From assembly GCA_021778875.1 (NCBI GenBank), contig JAJYBT010000191.1:1-6035 (forward strand): a stretch of 6,035 nucleotides of DNA, in the 5' to 3' direction. A program made the position numbers and the translations under genes. Source of the DNA: Acidobacteriota bacterium (GTDB lineage: Bacteria; Acidobacteriota; Terriglobia; Terriglobales; Acidobacteriaceae). The notes under the pieces were generated by a model. The model saw only the letters and a program-made list of their open reading frames with translations. It had not been told where the DNA came from and did not search any database. Positions 1-5,747 of this stretch are shown piece after piece; positions within the stretch are counted from its first letter, which is position 1; each line of letters begins with the position of its first letter.

Positions 1-1194
1 CTCAAAGGTGTACTCCTGCAGCAGGCCGTAGTCGCTGGCAGCCAGCGTGTTGTGTGCCTGCACCTGCACGCCGCGCTTGGCCAGGTCGCCAAGCTGGTTC
101 AGATAACGGAAGCTGTCCACAAAGGTGGAGGCCCAGCGGTCACCGCCGCAGGCTGTCTGCGCTGTCTCTGTATTCCACATGGGCTTGCCGGGCATAAAGC
201 GGTCGCGGAGTGCGCCATAGTATTGCTCGCCCTTATCGCCGCGCGCGAGCCAGTCCTCTGTGAGCGCAGCGTCCAGCGTGGTGTTGGCTGCGCGGCCCAT
301 GCTGGAGCAGCGGCTGGAAACGGCGCCGTAGGTGTGGTAGCTGAATGCATCAAAATACTGAGCCGGTCCGGCCAGAATATCCTTAGCCCTCATGATGTTT
401 GAGACGGGAGGGATGACCATGCCCTCTTCGCCGACGCTGCCGGGGCCGAGGATGATGATCTTCGGATCAGCCTGTTTGAGAAATGCATGGAACACGGCAA
501 GGTCTTTGCTGTAGTCGGCCGCGCTGTAGCCTTTGGGTGAGCCGCCCATCTCCGGCATGGTGGGCTCGTTCATCAGCTCAGCTGCGGCAATCACGCCGTG
601 GTTGGCCTGGGTGAAGTCGAGAATTTCTTTGGCCTGCGCGGGAGTCCAGATGCCCGATGCATCGCGCGTGCCCGCACTGATGGCGAAGGATGTGACGATC
701 GGCGCGTCAACCGCGTTGGAGAAGTCGATCACGCCCTTCCACGCCTTGCGCGTCAGAATGGCCTTGTAGCCGTCGGGAACCTTGTCCGATGCGGTCGCGC
801 CTGCATCCTGGAAGAAGGTGGTGTTTGCCCAGGTTCCGCTTACGCGAACATACGCAGGCCCGAGCGCTGCGGCCAGTTTGCGAAGCCGGGGATTGTAGAG
901 ATCAATTGGCTTGCGAAACTCGTACAGCGAAGCCGACATTCCGGTGGGCTGATTGCCGCCACTTGGGTTTGCCGTTTGTGTGCTGGCATACGGCTTCCAG
1001 AAGCGTCCTCCGGTGATCTCCACCATCTCTATGTTGTAGGACTGAAAACGCTCATCCACTGTGCCGACGCGCGCCATGTGGGCCGGAGCGATAGACGATG
1101 GCTTGGCGCCTGGCTCACCGGCGATGGCCGGCACAACGCTAAGAGCGGCGAAGATGCCGCCAGCAATAAAACCTGCAAAGCTACGCTTTCTCAT
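1..1194 (-). CDS. GH79 family glycoside hydrolase (heparanase / beta-glucuronidase-like), secreted, C-terminus cut by window edge
   Basis: The first 398 residues of a glycoside hydrolase are visible, with no stop before base 1. Residues 1-25 form a signal peptide: basic MRKR, a hydrophobic core, then AIA followed by GE. Export to the periplasm or beyond is therefore expected. The catalytic part matches the clan GH-A barrel of family GH79. Residues 203-211 read AAELMNEP-like, with N209-E210 as the acid/base. Residues 340-351 (WNTETAQTACGG) correspond to the heparanase GETSSAYGG segment, making E343 the nucleophile. SYHTYG near 285-290 matches the active-site His/Tyr strand, and the stretch near 357-395 (F-V-D-S-F-x-Y-L-x-Q-L-G ... 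DYGLL) follows plant and animal heparanase. Family members remove glucuronic acid from glycans; an Acidobacterium capsulatum GH79 is a characterised beta-glucuronidase. The C-terminal beta-sandwich domain must lie beyond the edge. The start is supported by AAAGGAA 8 nt upstream. It lies 86 nt after the fusion gene, probably as the last visible member of the operon. The exact substrate is unknown. Confidence 0.88.
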   Translation of the reverse strand, partial: MRKRSFAGFIAGGIFAALSVVPAIAGEPGAKPSSIAPAHMARVGTVDERFQSYNIEMVEITGGRFWKPYASTQTANPSGGNQPTGMSASLYEFRKPIDLYNPRLRKLAAALGPAYVRVSGTWANTTFFQDAGATASDKVPDGYKAILTRKAWKGVIDFSNAVDAPIVTSFAISAGTRDASGIWTPAQAKEILDFTQANHGVIAAAELMNEPTMPEMGGSPKGYSAADYSKDLAVFHAFLKQADPKIIILGPGSVGEEGMVIPPVSNIMRAKDILAGPAQYFDAFSYHTYGAVSSRCSSMGRAANTTLDAALTEDWLARGDKGEQYYGALRDRFMPGKPMWNTETAQTACGGDRWASTFVDSFRYLNQLGDLAKRGVQVQAHNTLAASDYGLLQEYTFE

Positions 1195-1202
1195 ACAAAC
1201 AA

Positions 1203-1209
1203 TTCCTTT
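1203..1209 (-). promoter_or_regulatory. Ribosome binding site of the GH79 gene
   Basis: AAAGGAA on the minus strand lies 8 nt before the ATG at 1194 and fixes the start at the residue that opens a clean signal peptide. The 86-nt gap from the preceding stop holds no recognisable terminator, and no obvious sigma-70 promoter was seen in it. Confidence 0.7.
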
Positions 1210-1280
1210 CAGTGCTGTTGGATCTGTGCCGTTCCCCGGCGGTTGAATTGAGTTGTCATTGGCGTGCAGCGTGTTACGGG

Positions 1281-2579
1281 CTACTGGTTGACGCCGCTTG
1301 CCAGGAACCCTCCATCGACAACGAGAGTCTGGCCGCAAACAAACGATGCTGCTTCAGAGGCGAGGAAGATGGCTGCGCCGACCAGCTCGATCGTTTTTCC
1401 GAATCGGCCCATCGGAGTGCGCATCAGAAGCTCCTGTCCGCGCGGAGTGCTGTCGAGCAACTGGGCATTCAGATCGGTGCGGAAGACGCCCGGAGCGATG
1501 GCATTCACCGTCACGCCCTTGCTTGCCCACTCCACTGCAAGCGAGCGCGTCAGCGAGACCACGCCCGCCTTGCTGGCGGCATAGGCGGCAACTTCACTCA
1601 ATGCGACAAAGCTGTTGAGAGACGCAATATTGATGATTCGTCCATAGCCGCGGTCGAGCATGTGCCTGCCAAACACCTGGCACGCGCGCAGCGTTCCCGT
1701 GAGATTGGTGTCAAGAATGTCAGTCCACTCTGTCTCTGGAAAATCAATCGTGGGCTTGCGCGAGATTTTGCCCGCGCAGTTGATGAGGATATCCACCTTG
1801 CCAAATGCCTTGAGTGTCTCTTCGCAGAGCCGCTCCAGCGACGATCGACTGCAGACATCGGACGGCACGCGCAGTGACCGGCGGCCCAGTTGCTCGATCT
1901 CCGCGGCAACCTCTTCCACCTGCTGAGCGCGGCGGCCCGTGGGCACCACGTCCGCGCCTGCCTGCGCCAGTCCCAGCGCCATGGCGCGCCCAATGCCGGA
2001 CGTGCCGCCTGTTACCACTGCCACTTTGCCTTGCAGGCTCAATAGTTCGCTTGCCATCTCGTTCTCCCTGGCTGCGGTCAGCAGCCCCTCGTTCTTCAAA
2101 TGCTGCATGATCGCGTCCACCGCCTCTTCGGGCCTTCCCGCCACGGAGATGGACCACGCCTGCGCGGGCTTTTCAAACGTCTCAATCTGGCTCTCAAGCA
2201 GCTGCGTGCTCATGAATTCGTGCCGGCGCGCGCGTAGCCGCGTGCGCAGCACTTCCACCGGCGCTACAAGGTCGATCAAGCGAAACTCGTGGCTGCCAAA
2301 GCCGTCCACAAGGCGCTGCCTGTATTTCTTCTTCAGTGCAGAGCAGGCAAAGATCGCGCTGCGGTTCTCCTGGAAGTACCGCGACATGCGGTCATGCAGA
2401 ATGCTCAACCACGGCAGGCGATCATCGTCCGTGAGCGGTATGCCCGCCGCCATCTTCCGCTTGTTATCGGCGGGGTGATAATCGTCGGCGTCTTCAAAGC
2501 GCCAGCCTGTGCGCGCGGCCAGCAGCTTGCCTATCGTCGTTTTTCCAATTCCGCTCACGCCCATCAGGATGAGGATCAT
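1281..2579 (-). CDS. Fusion protein: GntK/IdnK-type gluconokinase (N) + gluconate 5-dehydrogenase-like SDR (C)
   Basis: A single uninterrupted frame of 432 aa. Residues 1-168 are a complete gluconokinase (E. coli GntK is about 175 aa). It has the P-loop GVSGIGKT at 7-14, the substrate-loop D-x-D-D-Y-H-P at 30-36, K-M-A-x-G-I-P-L-T-D-D-D-R-x-P-W at 42-57, CSALKK at 79-84, and the Q-x-E-T-F-E-K-P lid segment at 131-138. This part transfers ATP phosphate to D-gluconate, giving 6-phosphogluconate. Residues 181-432 are a complete classical SDR: TGGTSGIG nucleotide loop at 190-197, NCAG at 267-270, N292, catalytic S320, Y333 and K337, then an APG loop. The tail (RTPMGRFG ... ELVGAAIFLAS ... VDGGFLASG) is closest in memory to gluconate 5-dehydrogenase IdnO/Gno, with KduD as the alternative. 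Arginines after strand 2 (GRR, 215-217) suggest NADP(H). The linker is only about ten residues. The ATG overlaps the MFS stop (ATGA), implying translational coupling. Domain calls are strong; substrate is inferred. Confidence 0.92.
   Translation of the reverse strand: MILILMGVSGIGKTTIGKLLAARTGWRFEDADDYHPADNKRKMAAGIPLTDDDRLPWLSILHDRMSRYFQENRSAIFACSALKKKYRQRLVDGFGSHEFRLIDLVAPVEVLRTRLRARRHEFMSTQLLESQIETFEKPAQAWSISVAGRPEEAVDAIMQHLKNEGLLTAARENEMASELLSLQGKVAVVTGGTSGIGRAMALGLAQAGADVVPTGRRAQQVEEVAAEIEQLGRRSLRVPSDVCSRSSLERLCEETLKAFGKVDILINCAGKISRKPTIDFPETEWTDILDTNLTGTLRACQVFGRHMLDRGYGRIINIASLNSFVALSEVAAYAASKAGVVSLTRSLAVEWASKGVTVNAIAPGVFRTDLNAQLLDSTPRGQELLMRTPMGRFGKTIELVGAAIFLASEAASFVCGQTLVVDGGFLASGVNQ
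2064..2069 (-). promoter_or_regulatory. Internal Shine-Dalgarno before Met175 of the kinase-SDR fusion
   Basis: AGGGAG lies 6 nt before an in-frame ATG (2057-2055), exactly at the kinase/SDR boundary. Initiation there would give a 258-aa protein, the normal length of a free-standing SDR of this family. There is no stop codon between the kinase and this ATG, so the site would yield a second, shorter product rather than define a separate gene. It may alternatively be a relic of two formerly separate genes that fused by loss of a stop. Confidence 0.5.
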
Positions 2580-3883
2580 AACGGCAGCTCCACTTTGCGA
2601 AGTCCCGGCGCCAGAGCCACCAGCACGAGGAGCGCCAGCAGGTACGCGCTTGCGGCAATGGCAAACAGGCTTGCGTAGCTGTGCGTGAGCTGAAGAATGT
2701 GCCCGGCGTAAGCGGCCAGCAAAGCGCCACCCGCGGATCCTGCCATTCCTCCAATGCCGGTCACTGACCCGATGGTTGTGCGCGGGAACATGTCCGAGGG
2801 CGTGGTGAGCAGGTTTGCCGACCATCCCTGATGAGCCGCGGCAGCAAGGCTCAGCAGGGCCACGGCGGTCCATTCTGAGACAACCCGGGTCGCCATGAAG
2901 ATGGGCACAACCGCGAGCGCGCATAGAAGCATGGCGGCAAGCCGCGCGGAGTTTTGCGACAGATGCAGGCGCCGAAAGATCTGTGGCAGCCATCCGCCGC
3001 CGATGCTGCCTACGGCGGAAGCGTTGTAGACGATCACCAGAGGAAGCCCCAGATGGGAGAGGTCGAGATGAAACTTTGCGCTGAAGTAGGAGGGCATCCA
3101 GAAGAGATAGAACCACCAGATCGGGTCTGTGAGAAATTTGGCGAGCGCAAATCCCCATGTCTGGCGGACGACGAGCAAACGACGCCATGGCATGGCGCGG
3201 CCGAGCTGGGCTGCCGATTCCTGGTAGATGTGGCGAAGCTCCGCACCCGTCAGCGTGGGATGGTCAGCGGGTTTGCGGTATTTGCTGAACCACCACAGAA
3301 TCCAGATGGCGCTGAGAATGCCCGTGGCGAGAAACGCCGCATGCCAGCCGAAACGGATTGTCACCCACGGCACGAGGATAGGCGCAAGGATGGCGCCCAG
3401 ATTTGCACCCGAGTTGAATATCCCCGTAGCCAGGGCGCGCTCCCGCTGCGGAAACCACTCGGCCACGGTCTTGATGGCTGCGGGAAAGTTGCCGGATTCT
3501 CCCACGCCCAGCGAGAATCGCGCCACGCCGAACTCCAGCACGGAGTTGGCCAGCGCGTGTCCCATGGCGGAGAGGCTCCAGACCGCCATGATGACCATAT
3601 AGCCAATGCGCGTGCCGACCTTGTCGACGAATCGCCCGGCGGCAATCAATCCGATGGCATAGGCAATCTGGAAGGCATCCACGATATAGCCATATCCGAT
3701 CTCCGTCATGCCGATGCTGTGTTCAAGCGTCGGTTTCAGGATCGAGATGACCTGCCTGTCCATGTAATTGATTGAAGTTGCGACGAAGAGCATGGCGCAG
3801 ATCGTCCATCGCACGCGACCGATCCGCGCCGCGGGCTCCGCGCTTGCATCGCAATGTTCAACCAGTGGGATTGAGTTAGGCAT
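2576..3883 (-). CDS. MFS transporter, ExuT-like anion:cation symporter family (sugar acid uptake)
   Basis: An inner-membrane permease of 435 aa with about 12 hydrophobic segments, a normal length for MFS. After a hydrophilic N-terminus (1-25), TM1 ends in S-I-N-Y-M-D-R-Q (about 37-44), the hallmark of the anion:cation symporter branch that includes hexuronate transporter ExuT, galactarate/glucarate and D-galactonate carriers. The second signature GVGESGNFPAAIK (126-138) followed by A-E-W-F-P-Q-R-E-R-A-L-A-T-G-I-F-N-S-G is also typical of ExuT relatives. A long central loop (about 200-240) separates the two six-helix halves. The likely substrate is a hexuronate or aldonate taken up with protons. 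ATG 3883 is preferred over the adjacent TTG 3886 because GGAG stands 7 nt upstream of it. The stop overlaps the fusion gene's start by 4 nt, and that downstream start has its own GGAG (2588-2591) inside this gene. The family assignment is firm; the substrate is inferred from neighbours. Confidence 0.92.
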   Translation of the reverse strand: MPNSIPLVEHCDASAEPAARIGRVRWTICAMLFVATSINYMDRQVISILKPTLEHSIGMTEIGYGYIVDAFQIAYAIGLIAAGRFVDKVGTRIGYMVIMAVWSLSAMGHALANSVLEFGVARFSLGVGESGNFPAAIKTVAEWFPQRERALATGIFNSGANLGAILAPILVPWVTIRFGWHAAFLATGILSAIWILWWFSKYRKPADHPTLTGAELRHIYQESAAQLGRAMPWRRLLVVRQTWGFALAKFLTDPIWWFYLFWMPSYFSAKFHLDLSHLGLPLVIVYNASAVGSIGGGWLPQIFRRLHLSQNSARLAAMLLCALAVVPIFMATRVVSEWTAVALLSLAAAAHQGWSANLLTTPSDMFPRTTIGSVTGIGGMAGSAGGALLAAYAGHILQLTHSYASLFAIAASAYLLALLVLVALAPGLRKVELPL

Positions 3884-3890
3884 CAACTAG

Positions 3891-3894
3891 CTCC
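3891..3894 (-). promoter_or_regulatory. Ribosome binding site of the MFS transporter gene
   Basis: GGAG is 7 nt before ATG 3883 but only 4 nt before the TTG immediately upstream, so it decides the start in favour of the ATG. Confidence 0.6.
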
Positions 3895-3955
3895 GTGCGA
3901 CGAGAAAGGCTTGCCGGAACCTCTTCCCGCAGGACATTCCTCATGGCCTGAAACT

Positions 3956-3984
3956 GCCGCGCACTGTGAGGCGCAATGCGCGGC
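3956..3984 (-). promoter_or_regulatory. GC-rich stem-loop between porin and MFS genes
   Basis: An exact 8-bp inverted repeat: arms GCCGCGCA and TGCGCGGC, with a 13-nt loop. It starts about 8 nt after the porin stop. On the minus-strand transcript it is followed only by AGTTTCAGG, so the U-tract is poor. It could act as a weak attenuating terminator or as a 3' hairpin stabilising the porin message, letting the porin be made in larger amounts than the downstream transporter and enzymes. A full transcription stop looks unlikely, because no clear promoter was seen in the remaining ~70 nt before the MFS gene. Confidence 0.45.
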
Positions 3985-3991
3985 GGGTCTG

Positions 3992-5473
3992 CTAAAAGAA
4001 GACCATCAGCATGGTGTTGTAAATGAGTGTGTTGCGATATTTGGCGCCGGGCACGGGTCCCTGCGTGTACCCCAGCGCGTTTACCCAGTACGCCGTCCGG
4101 TAGAGCTTGTAGTTGTAGGTCGGCGTCAGCGACCACGAACCCTTGGAAAACGTGCCGGGCGCCTTGGTCCTGGTCAGGTCCGGGCTGTATTCGCTGTGAG
4201 CGCCCACCAGCGAGAAGAAATCGCCGGGCCGCTTTGCAAACGGGCCCGAATAGTAGGCGCGGGCTTCGTAGTACTGGTAGTAGGTATTGACGGCCGGGGG
4301 CGAATACATCGCCGATCCGCCGATAAACAAGCCGTGCCGCTGGTTGGCGGGATTCGGCTGCGTGGCCTGCTTGTCGGCCGCCACGTAGTAGGCGTAGTTG
4401 GGCGTGTCGTACTGGTTGGTGTTGTAGTTCCGGTACTTCGTCCTGTTATTCATGTAGCCGGCGCGGACCCACAGTGCCGTCGGGTTCTTGTACTGGGACT
4501 TCTGGTAATCCACTTCCATGATCGACAGCAGACCGTCGCCTTTGGTCCACACGCCGTGCCTGGCGTCGTAAGCGGGCCCGGGGGCAAAGCGGAATCCCAC
4601 CTTGTCCTGTTCCTGTTCGCCAACGCTGTTCATCGGCGAGTAGCTGCGCTGGAAGCCCACCTTGGCGTAGAAGTGATTCGGCAGGTTTTGCCGTACGTTG
4701 AACGACGGAGCCTGCTGCGGCTTGTTGGACAAGCCGACGTTGTAGGGGAGCACTCCCAGCACGCCGGCCGCTCCGTTGTTGGCAAGGCCGCCGACACGCA
4801 TCTGGATGAACTCTTCGGCGTTCGACATGTAGCCGCCCTTGAGCTGCAGATTGTCTTTGAAGAAGCCCTTGTAGAAGCTGGCCTCGTCGAAATCCAGCGT
4901 CTCCGGGCCGCCCGGATACCAGCTCACCTTCTGGATGCCGGCATCCAGCACCAGCTGCGCGTCCTTCAAATGGAAGGCGCGCATGTCGTAGGCCAGCGTC
5001 AGGTAGCTCGACGACTGGTAGAAGTTGTCCTGGCCCGGGTAGGAGATCTTGTCGTAGGGGACCTCAGGGCTCAAGGTGTTTCGCGCGAAGAGCGTCTGGT
5101 TGATGGCATACACGCCGATGCCGTACTTCTCTTCCAGCTCCTTGCGGAAATTGTTGAAAGGGATAAAGGTCCGGGCCGAGTCCGGCGGCATCAGAAGAAT
5201 CTGACCCTTGAGGATACCGCCCAACTGCTCCGGCGTTGGTTCGGGTTTGGACTGGGGCGCGGCTGGCTTGGCCGAATCGGACTGGGCGTATACGGTAGCT
5301 GCCGCCATGAACACTGCCAGAATGAAATATAAAGACTTGCATATCCCGTTGGCGCGGCGGGCATTTGCCCGTTTGCAAGAGGTTGTGGAGGGGTTTTCGG
5401 AACGAATGGTATACTCCGCAACCAGAAAAGAGCTCTGCGCTCCGCTTACAAGGGGCGCAATCTTTGGACTCAT
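3992..5473 (-). CDS. OprB-family carbohydrate/sugar-acid outer-membrane porin
   Basis: A 493-aa protein with a beta-barrel character: many short alternating Tyr/aromatic strands, few long hydrophobic runs, and a terminal Phe-Phe as expected for barrel insertion by the BAM machinery. A signal sequence (about 46-63, KSLYFILAVFMAAATVYA, then Q) is followed by a Pro/Ser/Ala/Lys-rich linker (64-82). Features recalling the OprB family are F-N-N-F-R-K-E-L-E-E-K-Y-G-I near 106-119, the strand region with GGSAMYSPP and YYSGPFAKRPGDFFSLVGA (about 385-425), and the closing YNYKLYRTAYWVNALGYTQGP segment. OprB proteins allow diffusion of monosaccharides and related acids. The start at 5473 has AAGGA 9 nt upstream. 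It leaves an unusual 45-residue N-terminal extension before the signal peptide core, and no in-frame ATG lies nearer the signal core. This is the first gene of the minus-strand cluster. OprB is the best family guess; an alginate-export-like barrel is the alternative. Confidence 0.83.
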   Translation of the reverse strand: MSPKIAPLVSGAQSSFLVAEYTIRSENPSTTSCKRANARRANGICKSLYFILAVFMAAATVYAQSDSAKPAAPQSKPEPTPEQLGGILKGQILLMPPDSARTFIPFNNFRKELEEKYGIGVYAINQTLFARNTLSPEVPYDKISYPGQDNFYQSSSYLTLAYDMRAFHLKDAQLVLDAGIQKVSWYPGGPETLDFDEASFYKGFFKDNLQLKGGYMSNAEEFIQMRVGGLANNGAAGVLGVLPYNVGLSNKPQQAPSFNVRQNLPNHFYAKVGFQRSYSPMNSVGEQEQDKVGFRFAPGPAYDARHGVWTKGDGLLSIMEVDYQKSQYKNPTALWVRAGYMNNRTKYRNYNTNQYDTPNYAYYVAADKQATQPNPANQRHGLFIGGSAMYSPPAVNTYYQYYEARAYYSGPFAKRPGDFFSLVGAHSEYSPDLTRTKAPGTFSKGSWSLTPTYNYKLYRTAYWVNALGYTQGPVPGAKYRNTLIYNTMLMVFF

Positions 5474-5482
5474 GGCCTGTTA

Positions 5483-5487
5483 TCCTT
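5483..5487 (-). promoter_or_regulatory. Putative ribosome binding site of the porin gene
   Basis: AAGGA on the minus strand, 9 nt before ATG 5473. It is the main support for the long form of the porin. Confidence 0.45.
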
Positions 5488-5732
5488 AAGCGTATTTGGG
5501 AACCACCGATGCACCGAGGCTTGGATTACCGGCTCGGTTCGGGACTCGAATTCAGAGTAGGGGCGCGGCAGTCGGAGCTCAAGATTGCTACCGTAGTGCA
5601 GGGGGATTGCTCCGAGACGTATCAAGCGCGCGAAGGGGTGGATTCCTCAGGCTTAAGCGCAGTTCTGCCGGGCGTATCAAGCGCCTTGCTACGTGGCTTG
5701 TTACGCGCGCTGCGGCAGGGTCGCCGGGGAGA

Positions 5733-5740
5733 AGGGGAAG
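5733..5740 (+). promoter_or_regulatory. Ribosome binding site of the divergent regulator-like gene
   Basis: AGGGGAAG, 7 nt before ATG 5748, is a strong purine-rich Shine-Dalgarno that fixes this start. Confidence 0.65.
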
Positions 5741-5747
5741 AGCACGT

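Larger units (their letters stand above)
5474..5747. promoter_or_regulatory. Divergent intergenic region with 12-bp direct repeats
   Basis: This 274-nt gap separates two outward-reading genes and should hold promoters for both. CGTATCAAGCGC occurs exactly at 5618-5629 and again at 5673-5684, 55 nt apart (about five helical turns). The shorter core YAAGCG recurs in the same orientation at 5487-5492 and 5654-5659, both times within CTTAAGCG. Such spaced direct repeats could be operator half-sites for a regulator of the porin operon. No convincing -35/-10 pair was identified by eye on either strand, so the promoters themselves are not called. Confidence 0.35.

Noticed and set aside
1195..1280. 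Possible terminator or promoter between the fusion gene and GH79 gene
   Set aside because: Only a short CCG/CGG pairing is visible, with no U-tract and no convincing -35/-10 pair; treated as an ordinary intra-operon gap.
598..1877. Plus-strand open frames opposite the GH79 and SDR genes
   Set aside because: No recognisable domains and no good ribosome binding sites; the minus strand carries conserved catalytic motifs.
2580..3188. Upstream extension of the kinase-SDR frame to a 635-aa protein
   Set aside because: The extra 203 residues are an out-of-frame reading of the transporter gene, rich in Arg, His and Ser. The kinase begins naturally at MILILMGVSG with GGAG 8 nt upstream and an ATGA overlap.
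2954..3775. 273-aa plus-strand frame opposite the MFS gene
   Set aside because: Hydrophilic, motif-free translation that mirrors the transporter codons in an antisense frame.
3911..5332. 473-aa plus-strand open frame opposite the porin
   Set aside because: Val/Gly/Arg-rich low-complexity translation with no recognisable domain; it is antisense to a well-supported beta-barrel gene and is explained by GC-rich codon bias.
5544..5558. Near-palindrome ACTCGAATTCAGAGT in the divergent region
   Set aside because: Only a 6-bp perfect core with a one-base offset in the arms; too weak to call an operator.
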